This document shows positions 1-13,666 of a stretch of DNA of 64,000 bases, in pieces. Both the position numbers and the translations under genes were made by a program. The stretch is taken from contig OX327699.1 in the NCBI GenBank assembly GCA_946807835.1, positions 1,304,501-1,368,500 of the forward strand, in the 5' to 3' direction. Under the pieces are notes generated by a model that did not search any database, was not told the origin of the DNA, and was given only the letters and a program-made list of their open reading frames with translations. How positions within the stretch are numbered: the stretch's first letter is position 1; each line of letters begins with the position of its first letter. This DNA is from Ailanthus altissimus (Eukaryota > Streptophyta > Magnoliopsida > Sapindales > Simaroubaceae).

Positions 1-2381
1 ACTTCAAATTGGTTCCTAGTCATAGATTTAACAATATGGGTCGATAGTTAAAATCGAAAAGACTAGTGTATATTTATATATGAAATGATGGGATGGTTAA
101 TCTTAACAAACCATGAGCTTTATGTAAGCTCGTATAAGTGTGCATGTGTTAAGTAGGAACTTGACACTGAACGAGCTCATGAAGACATCTAATAGACATT
201 CCATAAAACCATAATGGATGGTCTTCTTGAATTAAGTAGTATTTATGGTCCTTTGACCTGAGTACCATGGTAGGCTTGTGAGTGATCCATCATACTTAGA
301 TTCCACACATGTCAGAAACCTTTTATAGTCTGACCTCTGGGTGTCATTAGGTATGGTCTGATACTCATGGAATCCAACGTGTGTAGATATAGAATTTGTC
401 AGCTCATATGATTGGGCCATATATCCTGATGCTTCGAGCTTGTATTTCAGAAAGTCTTTTGGCTAAAAATATTTAACCGAAAAATATTTCCATAAGGTAA
501 AACATTATCATAAAGGAGTTTGCGGATATTGTTCATTGAAATACAAATCTAAAAATAAGTTTAAGGTCAAGCGTATAGAGACTTAATGATATATCTATGT
601 CTCTACTCTTCTAGAATATAAGTGATAAATAATTATATAAATATGGTTAACCTCAACTTATATGATTTTACGTGTCGTTTAATTGTATATGTAACATATG
701 TATGAGGCAATGCTCACGTACATATGGAAAAGTTTCATAAGATAAATAGAAATGCTGTGAACTTAGGGAATCTCACAATATGAAGTATACTCGTTGAGCA
801 CTATGGTAGAACATAAGATCAAAGAGTTCGATTCGGAAAAAGTTTGAATAAGTAGGATTTAATTTTAGTATCTCTCGGGAATGACACGTGTCGAATTCTA
901 ACTATTAAAATTTGACACATGTCAAAATATAATTGGTGTACCATAACACTCCATGCATATTTGTTTAATTAACACTTTGACAAGTGTATGACACTTGTCA
1001 TAATTTTATTTAAATTATGCATAAATGTCCATTTATTAAATTAAATGAATAAATGTTATGCATTTGAATTTGAAAAATTATTGGATGGATTTTGAGAATC
1101 AAAATGTATTTAACATGTGTTTCTTAAAATAATCAAATATTGGCACATTAGTCTTTAGTCATTTTAACTTATAAAGACTTATATTGCTAATGACAAATTT
1201 CTAATGGACTTTTGCACTCTTTCATAGACTAAATGGGAGACAAAGAAAAACATACATGTATAATTGTTATGCATTTTCAATAAAAGAGTGGATGAAGTCT
1301 TGGCTTTTGTGTTTTTGAATAAAATAAAATAAAAACAAATATGTTAAGGTGTGTAGATATACGTAAGATAAAAAATAAAAAAGAGAGAGAGTCATTTTGA
1401 CTAAATTGAGAGTTTTGACTAAGTGTTAGAAATGAGTTCTCTTTTTGAGAAAGAAGAAAAATACTAACACTTAAGAGAAACAAAAAAATTCTACAAGTTT
1501 ATAATAAGCTACCATTCTATAGCCAAAATACCCACCTTGATTTTGGTTTAGAATTATTATAGAGTTATATTTCTTCTTAGCTCCACACTTGGATCTCAAC
1601 AAATTGTAAAGCTACATTCATCTTGGTAAGTACTTTCAATTTGTTAATATAGGATAATTGTTGTACATATAAATATAAATATATATGTATGTGATATATA
1701 TATTTAAGTATTATATGAGTGTATTATGTATATATGCTTCCGCTGAATATTAAAAAAAAATTTAAATTGTATTTACACTCATATTATCACATACTTCTAC
1801 AAATTATGGACATTAAATAAATGTTAATTAAGCGATTATTGGTTATTAGTCTATAACCAAGCTTAAATTAATTAAAAGAGTTTTAATTAAAATTAGTTTT
1901 ATTCATTTACATAGGTTACTAGATTGCTACATTTGACTTTTCGTAAAATAGTCTGGGTCAATTTAGAAAACCTATGGGTCATAAGATGACTTAGGATAGA
2001 CCTTTTAAGTTGAAGCTAGAAAGCTAATAGATTTGTTATTCTCTCTATTAACTCAAATCTTAATCAAACTATAATTGAGGTGGTGCTTACACATAGGGAA
2101 GATAAGGAGTAGGAAAATCATGATTCTCTTTATGTATTTTACATGTAGACAGAGAGAATTGGACTACTCTTTTTTCTCTCAATTTGTAGCCTTTCCTTGG
2201 GAGATTCATGTGCCAACACGAATGAGTTTGAAGATTGGGGACATCAGAGAAGATTGTACCCGATCAATACAAGTTTAACAAATAAAAATTTAAGATAATT
2301 CTCTAACTCTATACATGTAATTATGAGCAAAACACTTTGCCTTCTATATTAATTTTATTAAATAATAAAAAAATTCTAACA
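1..2381 (+). repeat. Degenerate LTR-like repeat, copy 1 (left end outside window)
   Basis: This stretch matches, in inverted orientation, the sequence at about 9000-10710, and again about 41220-42390. Shared segments include the one around 425-500 (inverted at about 9990-10045) and the one around 1-60 (inverted at about 10400-10455). It ends with ctaaca at 2376-2381, followed by a sequence resembling a decayed initiator-tRNA-Met primer site (attgatatcaaag, 2382-2394). A stretch at 2040-2290 is also repeated in direct orientation at about 7420-7600. I infer the 3' part of an old LTR whose start lies before base 1. No protein in it looks real. Confidence 0.5.
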
Positions 2382-3749
2382 ATTGATATCAAAGTTGACT
2401 TGTTTTATATCTAATGTATAGTTTGATTTTGTTTATGTATAATTGAGATTGTTTATTATGGTACCAATTACATGATTTAATCTATTATTGTTATTTTTAT
2501 TAATTATTCAGTGAATGGTTTAGCGCTAATTTATGGTTATATATTTACTTGTTATTCCTTTGAAATTATATCAAGAGGGAACGATGAAATACACTTAGAG
2601 TCATGTCAGTTGAACCTTAATTCGTGAGGGTACTGGTCAGGTTATATGTAATGTGGTTAAAGGCCGGCTTCAGTAAGCCTACCTTCTTGAGTTACAGCAA
2701 ATTTATCAGAGTATGGCAAACTCTAATCAATAAAAGGAGTTTTATTACCTCGCTACTTATGGTGGGGATAGGAATAAGGTCGAGAGTATGTATCATTATT
2801 TCATGTTCCTTGAGTCTTTTCTAAATTAGGTCCTTGCCTATTATTTTATGTTCCATACTTGTAAAAACTTTCTTTGATGATTCGTAACATGGTTGTCTTT
2901 GTTATTTCAACAATATTCTAAATGGCAAACCTAAGCTAACTTGGGAAGAAAATGATAAAGTCACTTTGTCTCGAAAGCAAAAAGATCTATCAAAGAACTT
3001 CTAACCCAAGAGAACTTAAATAATACAGGCCTAATCGACCAACTTGTTTAAGTGTTAGAGGAAAAAAGAGGAAACAAAAGAAGAGTTAATTCTTAATTCT
3101 CTTTATAGTGCTTAACCTTTATATTAAATTGACTTTTATTTTGATTTCTCTAGTCCTTCGCAGGAATGGAACAAAAAGAGGGCAATAGGAAATATCCTTA
3201 TCCTTCTGAGACCTTTGGGTCAAGAAGATTAAGCAAAAATGCTTGAGGGTTCTTTCATTGCTTGTTCTAAGCAGAAAAGGCACGAGCAGAGTGTAAGGTG
3301 AGAAGCCAGTTAAGGGAGTACTTTAATTGACTAAAGAAAAAGGTTAATCGAAGTCTCTATTAATCTTGTAAGTTTGCCACCTTCTCCCACTATAAGTCCA
3401 CCACCCCTCCTTATAGCAACCAGTATAGGTAGTCCAGTGACGGGGATACTTGTTTTAAATTTTTTGACTCCCCTGAGTTAGACTACTCTTATCGTAGACA
3501 GGCGACAATAAGCGCAGTTGGGGCCTTCATCCTTTAAGTTGTCAGACATCCCTGCTGTAAAACAGAAGTAGTAATTACACATGGTGCCCTTGATAATGGA
3601 GGTTGAGCATGCAATCAAGGTTATCAAGTTGATAACATGTCTAAATATGATGCCTTCAAGTTCTTAGCGTACAGTGCTCAAGGTAACTTCTTTTATGATA
3701 AACTATTGCTTTAGTTCCAATAATTTGTTCAATCATTAACTACTCGCCA

Positions 3750-4290
3750 TCTTTTTGTTCACGCAGCCTTCATTCTAACTCAACACTGAGACGAACTCTG
3801 AGGTGCCATCAAAGATAGGTAGAAGCTAAAGGAAGCCAAGGACAATGTGGCTTGACTCAGGAAGGTTTTGTAAAAGGCCAATAAAAAGATTGAGGAGGAG
3901 AGCCAAGAGCTTGAGAGTTATCCTACCAATATGGAAGAGGTTGAAAGTAAGGTTGCCACTAAGAAGCCCGAGGTCTCTACTCTTTAGGTAGAGATTCATC
4001 ATCTCTACGTGGTGGCTAATGAATCTTAAAACTTAGTGAGGACTTTTCGAGAGGAGAATATTGCCCTTGCAAAGAGGAATAAAGAATTGGGCAAGGAGTT
4101 AGATGTCGCTCAATCTGACGCTATGAATAACTCTGAAGACCAATTTACTGAGGGGAGTTAACTTGGGCTTTAAGAAGTGTATCAATGTGTTTAAGTCACG
4201 TTATCCCAACATAGACCTCCCTTAGATAGAAGAGGCAATCGCAAACCAAGCAACGGCTGAAGATGGGGAAACTGAAGGCGTCTATAAGTA
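3750..4290 (+). pseudogene. Relic of a coiled-coil, gag-like coding region
   Basis: Read in its best frame, this stretch gives a Glu/Lys/Ala-rich, heptad-like sequence interrupted by several stops and frame changes, with fragments such as KEAKDN and KKIEEESQELES. Such coiled-coil stretches are typical of plant retroelement gag or accessory proteins. It lies inside the presumed retroelement interior. No catalytic motif is present, so the family cannot be named. Confidence 0.35.
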
Positions 4291-4799
4291 TAAGTGACCT
4301 CTCTTTAGTCAAAACAGAGCACTTCTGTGGTCATTGAAAGTTAGCTAAAGACCTTTGTTCCCTTACTACTGAAGACCAACCTCCTACTTCTTAGTCTTAA
4401 ATTTGTATTATATATATTTTATATAATTTGAGTAGCGCTCCACCTCTTGTAAAGATTTTCATTAATAAAATTTCTTTTTTTTTTATAATTGTGCTCCTGT
4501 CATTGCGAAATGTTGTATTCTCAAAGTTGTTGATAACACTTTATTGCTTGATCATATATAATCACTAGGATGATTCATAGCTTGGTTTTGAATAGTTTAA
4601 TGCTTAATATGCTTGGGCATGTAAATATAGGATCACTTGCTAGTTGAGCAAGATGTTTCAATAGGTAAATATTGTCATGATAACTTTAGTCTATTCAACT
4701 TTAATTCACTTCTCCTACCTTTTTAAGTGTTTAAATTAACAACCCATCATTGACTTTTCAATTTTCTTCCTATAATTACTCAAAAACTTTCAACTTGAA

Positions 4800-5500
4800 G
4801 GGTCATTTATGGTCCATTAAGGCTACCCTCTTGATTCTTCAATATTTTCAATATTCATCTGAGGCATGGCTCGAGCATTTGTTTGAGAAGATCACATAAG
4901 GGCTATTGTCACTTCCCTCTTGATCCTTTGATACTTTTAATATTCATTCGAGGTGTGGTTTAAGACTTTAGTTGAGAGGGTCATATAGAGGCTATTATCG
5001 CTACTCTTATCAGTTTAATATTCTTCAATATTCATCTAAGGCGTGGCTTTGAGAATGTGGCTAATAGGGTCACATGGGGGGTTATCCTACTACTTTTCTC
5101 GGTTCGATATTCTTGTGATTCTCGTAGGCGTCTCGAATCATTTTAGAGAGCACTTGGCTTTGAAATTCTTGAACGATCCTCATGGGGATCTCGAATCATT
5201 TTGGTAAGGTGCTAGGGCTTGTTGCCTCAACCTACTTTTGATTTTCTTCCAAGAACTACTTTGGTATTGTGATTGAGAGGGTCACATAAAGGCCATAGCC
5301 TTTACCCTTTTGAATATTTATTTTTCGTTCGAGATTTACTTGGAAACTAGGTCGCTGAGTCACTTAAGAGCCATTGTTGTTATTCCTCGGCTCTTTAGTA
5401 TTCTTCTATAGTTTGACTTAGGCACTTGGTCGAGAGGGTCATATGGTGGCCATAGCCTCTACCCTCTCGATTCTTCAATCAGCCTTTTTTTAAGAAAGAC
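4800..5500. repeat. Imperfect minisatellite, period about 90 bp
   Basis: A unit built around ggtcacat(a/g)...ggctattgtc...ctcttgattcttcaatattcat recurs with its ggtcayat core near 4800, 4890, 4979, 5069, 5280 and 5438. The first four are spaced 89-90 bp apart. Copies are diverged by substitutions and small indels. Tandem arrays of this kind are common in the non-coding parts of large plant retroelements. Confidence 0.55.
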
Positions 5501-7100
5501 TCTGAAAAAGAGTAATAATTGTCAAATGCATTGAATAAGAAAATTTAAACACTTATAAGTGCTTATTATAACAACAAATGTGGACAAATAAAATTATGAG
5601 TTTTGAAATCTCGAAGTAGTATTTTTGGGAGGCTCGGCCTCTTAATTTATTCATCATGCTCCGGCTTATATGTTTGTAGTCTAACTTTCTTGAACACCTT
5701 ATAATAGCCCTTAGTTGGCACTGAGGATTTTCTTTGACATTTATTTTTGCTACCCTTACTTCTTCTTCAAACTTTACATGTTTAGATAATTATAGACAGC
5801 CATATAGGTTGCGATCGAATTCTCAGTCAACTGCTAGTTTTGTTTATGGTTATGGATGATTATAGACTTAATGGTCTTCGATTGATAGCCTTTTATAGCT
5901 TTTTATTTTTTTCTTCACAAACAATGCCAAACTTTTAAATCTAGATTTTCGGCTGTCCTAAGCCAACGAATTGAATTTACTTGTTCTTAGAAATAGTTAC
6001 GGAACTATTTAATGGACTAGGCCAAAATTAAGTTGGGATCACCACGTTTTGGTATTTGTTGGGCTTTCCAAGCTTTTTTCTCATTCAAGGTTAGTCTAAA
6101 TAAAATAATCACAGATTGATCCAAATGAAGTAGTCACAATCAGATGTAAAGTTATAGTGGTTGGTTCAATGTGAACCTACATCCACTTCACTGGTTTGGA
6201 GGATCTTTCACAACAAACTGCCTACTGATGATCAATTGCAAAGGCGTATATTCGGCTCACTCAGATGCACTATTGAATAATGTTTTTACATTATAAGTAC
6301 AAAGAGGAAGTTATAGGGCTGTAAATGAAACCACGGTGGTCATGATGCAGCCATGGAGACTATGATCAAGCCATGAGACTATAAATTGAGCTATTGAGGG
6401 TGTGATTGAGAGGAAGATCTAAATCCTTCATAAGTAATGGACCTTCAAGAGTTTCTATAGAGCCTTAAAGGTTGTTTCGAAGCCATCAAGGGCTGTAATG
6501 ATGGCTTAATTGTAGCTTTTACCTTTTTTATCCAAGAAAGAATCAATGAAGAAACATTGAGCCCCTTTTCTTTAGCATTTAGCCTTTCTTTTATAGGTAT
6601 AGGTTGTAAATTCCTTGTAGAGCTGAATTTGAGACACGTGAAGTCCTTCTAGGGTTGGGACTATAGAATTCTGTTAACTAATAAGACTTCTTAGAACTAT
6701 AACATCTGACTCTAGGGTCTTCGGGTATTAATGTGAGTCTTCGGTTAATGGTGAATAGGTAACATCTTGTCTACCCCTAGGGGCTAGTCAGTTTCATGGA
6801 GGACTTACATGGTCGATCTTTTGGAAGGCTTAAGAAGTTAGCTCTTTGAGAACTCACATAATCAGCCTCTTTGAGGGTTTACAGGATTAAATATTTTCTG
6901 GCCAATGACCTTTCTTTTGCGAGTTAACATCTCAAGTGCTTATGTCACAAATCTTCTGATAAACTACAGTGGACCTTCTTATAGGCCTCAAGTGAGGCAT
7001 TCTCAAAATGTTTGAGGTTAGGGTTTATAGGCCACATTAGGCATTCTAGGGATTGGTCTTGGGCCAAAATCCTGTGGAGGAACAATAATAATAATATTTT

Positions 7101-8999
7101 TTTAATTGGATAAATTGATTTATTTATATATTATTTTAAGCATACAATATTAAACCTATATTTATAGAGCATGTTATTTTAGTATTGAGCATGAGATGCT
7201 AATACAGAAAGATGTAATTCACAAGTTTTTTTATAAATAAAGGAATGTTCACAATCATTAATAGAATAGACATTTCACTATATAAAATTATAGTTTTTCT
7301 ATTTTTGTAGTGAATGATTTATTTTTATTATTTAAGTAGATTTTGAATAAAAAAATTATTGCATTTGATACATTGAACATGACTATTATAGATGTCGATC
7401 TAGTTAAAAAAATATTACTTCAAATTTTAATCAAACTGTAATTGAGGTGGCGCCTACACATAAGGGGAAATAGAGATTAGTAAAATCATATTTCCTTACG
7501 TTTAGAAAAAGAGAAATAGACTACAATTTTTTCTATCAATTTCTTGTAAGCAAATTTGATTGGCATAGGATTTTTCATGTAAATCTTATTTTCTTTTGTA
7601 ATCTAAAAACTCTTGAATGTGGCAAATTGTGGAAGAACAAAATTGGAGTCGTGGTTTGTGTGTGTAGTGCACAGGTTTAAGGCGTGGTGGCAGTACATGT
7701 ATAGCCGCCAGCTCATGGCAGATTGCGCTATCAGTAATGCGATCTTGGTCGCAGATTGATGGCGATGCAAGGCAGTCGTGGTGCTGCGCTTGGCAGTTAG
7801 AATGTACAAGCCATGGGCTTGTGGCGGTGCCTAAAGGCGTGTGGCGAAACATGGAGAATCATGACAGGTTCACAGTCATAAGCGTTAAAGCTTCATTGAG
7901 TCGACAACATGCAGCGGTTGAGCGAGTTGCTTTATGCCGGAGCTGGTGGAATGCGCATGCTTCTGTGCATAGCTAGCGGCAGTGAGGTGAGGCGTTGTCA
8001 ACAGGTTTGTGGTTGACATCTTTTAAGGCAAACAACGGTCCCCCAGTGGCAACCGACGATCTGGTATAGGCAATGGCTATATGTTGAGGTGCAGTAGATG
8101 GTAAGGGAAAAAGATGAAAGTGGGTTTATCTTAGCTTTTCTCAGTCAAGCTCCCTCTAGTTTTAAGATTTCTGTTTTAGCTATAATATTTTTCAAAGGTT
8201 TACAAATTGGCCCTGAATTCTATTTTTATTTTTATCAGTCAAGCCTTTTTAATTTTATATATTTATGTTTTGACGAAACAATTTGAAATTATTTACAAGA
8301 TAGACCCTAAATCTAATCCAAGGTGGTTTTGGACTTTTTTAGGCTTTATGAACAAAGGGTTGGTCCAAACTTATTTCTTTTTTATCCAGATTTTATATAT
8401 ATAAAAAAAAATCATTAGGCTATTTTAATAAAATAGTAGGGTCTAAGAGAGTTTAATAAAATCCTTTATTTTAAAATTTGGCCTATTGAGTTTTTTAATC
8501 CAAAAGGTGCCCAATTTACTTTAAATTGAAATGAACGGAAGGAAATTAAAACTTAAGATGCACATAAAAGATGCAAGTAAATGGAGATGTACATTATGAA
8601 CAAGTCCAAATTGACTTTAAGGAGTTTGTTTAGAGAATTTAAGTTAGTATTAATATTTTCTTTTTAGAAAAATTACGGATTATGAGTTATTTATTTGTTA
8701 AGTTAATTGATTGATTAAATAATATGTCATATAAATTAAAGATGTCACATTCACATATTTATACATAAATATATTATATTATTTGACATTAATATCTAAT
8801 AAAATTAGAACAAGATTATTATCATAGCATTAATATTAAATTAATTTCATAAAATTGACAACTTAATGAATTTTTTTTTTTTATAAAATTAGATATTAAT
8901 AGGTAGAATGTCAATTAACTGAATTAATTAGTGTTAACGTGTATTCATGGTGTATGTATGTAAATGGTGTCATTGTAAAATATATGTCAATGCATGTCT
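7101..8999. other. Intergenic, repeat-derived, no gene supported
   Basis: The segment 7420-7600 is a diverged direct copy of 2040-2290. The 7620-8060 part is noticeably richer in G and C than its neighbours. It gives only short overlapping frames with no recognisable domain, and probably derives from a transposon. The remainder (8100-8999) is AT-rich with nothing recognised. Confidence 0.4.
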
Positions 9000-10710
9000 A
9001 ACAAGCGTACAATTATACAGCGGAATTGAAAACTAATTTCCTAAATAATAAACACATTGAAAATGAAGTTTGTTACGTTAACAATTCCAAAATGAGTACC
9101 TCAGAAGCCTTTGGAATATTTCCTTGGAGTCCACTTTAAAAAATTCCCATTGGTAATTCTAGACTTCAAGAATCTGTGGGATTGAAACTCTAAAATAGCA
9201 GCATTAAACTAAATTTTCAACATCAAATTCGTCCATGAATAGTTTAACAACTTGAACTGATGCTCTCATTTGAAAATTATAGAGAAGAGACTTAAATAAA
9301 ATATTTTCAAGGTTTGCATATATATATATATATATATATAGCTTGAAAATGGTGACCTAAATGCATAAATTTCAAAGTTTCAAAATTTTGGCCAATATGC
9401 ATTTGACACTTGTCTTCATGCATCCCATACATGAAGACAAGTGTTACACAACACTTATCACTTGTCATGTATTTATTCCATGCATGTGACATGTATCACT
9501 CATGCATTGAGCCATTATGCCATGTGTCTAAATTTTATTAGTTAACTTATTTGACTAATAATTTATTGGTTTAACACTTAAACCATGACACATATATTTT
9601 TTGAGAAATCCTAAAACAAATCCTGCATTTTGAAATTCTTCCATATTCGATCCAGTCTGCTATATAGTGTTCAACAAGTACACTTCATATTGTGAGACTT
9701 CTTAGGTTCACCTCTGTTTGTTTTATGGAACACTTTCGCAAATTCGTAAACAATGCCTTACACACACGTTACGAATATTACAGAATAAAGCGTTAAACTA
9801 TACAAGTTGAGCTCAACCATATCCGTATGATCCTTCCGTCACCTATATCTTAGAAAAGCAGAGACACAGATCATTATTATCAAATCTCTATGTGCTCAAC
9901 CATAAATTTATCTCAGATTTATATTTTCGTAAAATAATATCCGCAAACTCCTTTGTAATATTATTTAACCCTACAAAAAATTATTTTTTGGGGTATCTGT
10001 TTTTTGCCAAAAGACTTCCTGAAATATAATTCTTAAAGCATCAGGATATATAACTCACTCATATAAGCTAACGGATCTCATATCTACACACACTAGACTC
10101 CATGAGTATCGAATTATACTCAGCGGTCAGACCATAAAATGTCTTTAACATGCGTGGAACCAAGTATGGTGGATCACTCACAAGCCCACCGTAGCGTTCA
10201 GGTTAAAGGACCACGAATACTACTTAACTAGAGAAGACTCTCCTTTGAAGGCTTTATTGGATATCTGTTGAAGGTTCTCATGAGTCGATTCAGTATCCAG
10301 TCCTCACTGAATATCTGTTTGCCCATACAAGCTTCCACTAAATTCATAGTCTACTAAGATTAACCATCCGGACAATTTAGATATGGATATACACTGATCT
10401 GAAAGAAATACTTATTGACCCGTGTCAGTAATCATAGACCAAGAACGACGTATTTTAATAACATATTAGATAATAATATTTCTTAACACCATTTGTAACG
10501 TTTTACAATTATATCATTTCTAATATATTCTCGGGTCTTTATTCTATTCCAGACATGATCCTATATTTTAGAATTGCTAACTTTTAGCATTAACCTAAAC
10601 ACCTTTGGATCAGATCTAAACTTCTTTAGATCTATAATGTCTGTAAATGTTACAAGTTTCTTACCATATAATTATATTAACAATAATTATTGTAAGCACC
10701 ATCTCTAACA
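9000..10710 (-). repeat. Degenerate LTR-like repeat, copy 2 (inverted relative to copy 1)
   Basis: Read on the minus strand this begins near 10710 with a TGTTAGAGATGG-type end and runs through segments shared with 1-1000. It includes a run of TA dinucleotides at about 9318-9341. The segment around 8990-9040, with the pentamer ccgct inverted, may correspond to the one near 1738 in copy 1. The shared parts are diverged by many substitutions, so both copies are old. Confidence 0.5.
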
Positions 10711-13150
10711 ATTAGTATCTTAAAAATAAAAGTTTTAAAGTTTAAAATTAAGTAGGAAAAGGTTTAAGACATAAACCTCACAATCTTCATTGTTAGTCCT
10801 ATAGTAAAGTAAATTAATGAATCATCTCAAATCTTGTGAGATTTCTTACAGAGGGTATTAATCAACACTTGATACTAGACAAGACTTTCTTAAAAAATAA
10901 AATCTAATACATAACTTATTTAAAATTGACCATCCTCTAATTATAATTTTCATTTAAAAGTATAAAAGATTGAAACAATGGTTATTTATTCAACTTAAGT
11001 TAATTAATATCCTCCCTATAGAGTTCTTATTAATTTAAAAAGCTTAAGAGAGTTGGTAGTAAGGAAAGGGTAATAAGAAAAAGAAATTTAAAACTAAGAA
11101 TATATCTAATTTTGGGGCTATACAAATTCAGAAATAGAAGAAGCCCAAAGGAAAATATTTTCATTTTAGTGTTAAAGGATATTGAAAGAGAAATTATCTA
11201 ATCTACTTAGCCAAGGCTTTAATGGCTAAAGGGGTAGTTTCGGCTTTAGATAATATTCTTTTCATTGAAATTTGTTTAGTGGTCAATTTTACAATTTTTT
11301 GGATAGTAGATTTTAGAATCACTAAACATATTTACAATTCATTATAAGAATTTTAAAAAACCAAACTGGTTAGTTATAAAGAGAAATAGCACAATTATTA
11401 CAACCAACACATTAGAAGTCATTCCCTTTATTTTGATGATTATAGGAGTTTAATAGTAAAGATTGTTCCTTAGTAACTAAAGTTAAACACAATTTAATTT
11501 CAATTAGATATTTGAATCAATTTAGTTATTTAGTTATTCTTGACTCAACTATAATGATAAAAATAAATAAGTTATTTTATATGTTTTGATAAATTAGGTA
11601 ACAATCTATATTATTATATTTTTTAAGATTAACACATTGCATGATTTAGAATTGAATAATAAATTTAATCGTCATAAAAAAATTAAAATGTCTTATTAAT
11701 AAAAACGTGTTTATGACATTTACGTTTAAATTATATAAATTTTCTCATAAATGAGTCTTAATTTAAGGGTTCATATGTTTTGAACTTTATTTAGTACAAT
11801 TCTAAATTTAAAAAACCACGACCCTAAATTAAACCTCAAAAAGTGGCTTGGGTCTATACATAATACTTGTTGAACATATATGATCATGTGCACGAGCTTA
11901 AACCTAGGTCTAAAGATGATATTTACGCATTAATATCCTACAGGTAAGATCAAAATATTCTATTAGAAAATATGCAAAAGCATATCAAACATTAAAATTT
12001 ATTACATGAGAAATAAAACATACAACACGCAAAGAGACACAATAATTTAATATTTTTCACCTTAAATTAAGCTACATCTACTGATGACAGAGAAATCTAC
12101 TATAACAGTTATCACAAATTATAAGAGTACAAACATTGCTAATTCAATACCACACCAAGTATTTAATTTTGTTACCCAAATGTTTAACCCATTCTTCTCA
12201 CATCTCTTTAAACACATATCTTTGTGCCATTCCTCTTCTCTCATACACTAGAATCAATTCTCAACCCTTTTATATAGTTTGTAATTATCTATTTATTTTA
12301 TGATTTATATTCAGATCTTTTATATAAGTTGTACTCTACCTTAAAGAAAATAAATTTTAAAAGGAAACTACCTAATAAAAAATAGATTAAGTTATCTCCT
12401 TAAATTAAGATACAAATTTTATTGAAAAATATGAACTCTTTAAGGAAACTATCTAATAAAAAATAGACTAAGATACCTTCTTAAATTACAATATAAATCC
12501 TTATTAAAAACGAGCCATATATCCCAATATATTCTTTTGAAATTTGAATAAGCTTGTGTTAGAAATATTAATGAGTGGATATTAGAGGAACAAATCATTG
12601 AAATTTACCACCAAAAAAAAAGGAGAGAAGAAATGGAAGTATTATTTTCATTTTGGTTATGTATTAGGTACTTGAAAAAAATCATATTGAATCAATCTCA
12701 GAAATGTGCCCAAAATAATTTGCTAAAGTATTATCTCTCCAATGAAGTTCTTGGGATAATTTGAGAACTATTTACAATGGTTTCATGAATAAGTGATTGA
12801 CAATTTAAATCATAAAATTTTCCTTCATTTCATCAAAACTGTACAGGAGACCCAATGACATTAACCATATTTTATTTAATTTTTAAGTATTTTAATAACA
12901 AAATTTTTAATAGAAATATAAATATGGAGAATGGTTTTCTGTGTGTATATAAATTTGAACCCACCTTATTTTATATGAAAATTGGTGCAAACTTTTGAGG
13001 GAGTATTTGATGAAGAGCAATAAATTTCCTTCACCTGTTTCTTTTGTTTGCTTGCTGGATAAAGTTTGATTTGGAATTAGGTTCAACTGTCCCAGTAGAA
13101 AGAACCAAATCACCAAGAGAATGTCCCGAGTCAACAAATTCTAAACTAAA
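10711..13150. other. AT-rich intergenic stretch, nothing recognised
   Basis: No frame with coding character, no tRNA, and no repeat shared with the rest of the window was recognised. The last few hundred bases are the upstream region of the small membrane-protein gene. Confidence 0.5.
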
Positions 13151-13201
13151 TTTGTGCAAACAAATCCCGCAAACTTCAACAAATCCATTTGGTTAAGCTT
13201 T

Positions 13202-13209
13202 TATATAAA
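13202..13209 (+). promoter_or_regulatory. TATA box of the small membrane-protein gene
   Basis: A consensus tatataaa lies 50 bp upstream of the ATG at 13259. With transcription starting about 30 bp downstream of the box, the leader would be only about 20-30 nt. This supports 13259, rather than the upstream in-frame ATG at 13154, as the true start. Confidence 0.65.
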
Positions 13210-13258
13210 CTCCACCCTTCAGTGTCTCACACAAACCAACCTAACATCAGACTTCTCC

Positions 13259-13666
13259 ATGGCTCGCCAACTTCACTTCACCCCACCGTTGCCACTCAGC
13301 ACGTCTCAGACTGGCCTGGCTGCCGCATCACTGCTCCTGTGCGTCTTTGCACTGTTCATGTGTGCTTCTCATTCGCGGAAATGGCGTAGCTGGAAGGCTT
13401 GCTATGATTTCCTTGATGAAGAACCTGTTATAGAGCTAAATAATGAAATCATGATCCAGCCTGCAGAACTCCAGGAATATCAACATGGGAATGCTGATCG
13501 AAGCTTGTTTAGCGGGGACCAGCAGCAAGTTTCGATTTGGCAGAAAAACATACTCATGGGTGGAAAGTGCCAGTTGCCGGATTTTTCTGGCGTCATAATA
13601 TACGATTCTGAAGGGAACGTTGTCGCTCCTGCTAAAACTCCACGGCCGTTACTCACCTGGAAGTGA
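13259..13666 (+). CDS. Conserved plant single-pass membrane protein, unknown function
   Basis: Single exon, 135 aa. The start at 13259 (ccATGgc context) is preferred because a TATA box at 13202-13209 would place the upstream in-frame ATG (13154) outside the transcript. The short N-terminus is followed by one hydrophobic segment (about residues 17-37, TGLAAASLLLCVFALFMC), then the basic SHSRKWRSWK, which fits a signal anchor with the C-terminal part on the cytosolic side. The soluble part ends in WQKNILMGGKCQLPDFSGV and IIYDSEGNVV. I recall this ending as a conserved block in small uncharacterised eudicot proteins, but it belongs to no domain of known function. The gene ends 373 bp from the convergent RH39 stop codon. 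Confidence 0.8.
   Translation: MARQLHFTPPLPLSTSQTGLAAASLLLCVFALFMCASHSRKWRSWKACYDFLDEEPVIELNNEIMIQPAELQEYQHGNADRSLFSGDQQQVSIWQKNILMGGKCQLPDFSGVIIYDSEGNVVAPAKTPRPLLTWK

Larger units (their letters stand above)
2382..7100 (+). mobile_element. Decayed LTR-retroelement interior (non-autonomous or relic)
   Basis: No open frame longer than about 70 codons survives. The stretch is less AT-rich than its surroundings and begins next to a tRNA-Met-like primer site, which suggests the interior of an old retroelement. It contains a decayed coiled-coil-type coding stretch (about 3750-4290) and a ~90 bp imperfect tandem repeat (about 4800-5500). No protease, integrase or reverse transcriptase motif was seen, so a large non-autonomous derivative is as likely as a degraded full element. 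Confidence 0.4.

Noticed and set aside
7586..7976. Overlapping frames in a GC-richer patch (62-88 codons, both strands)
   Set aside because: No recognisable domain, conflicting strands, and a repeat-derived context. They are probably chance frames in a transposon fragment.
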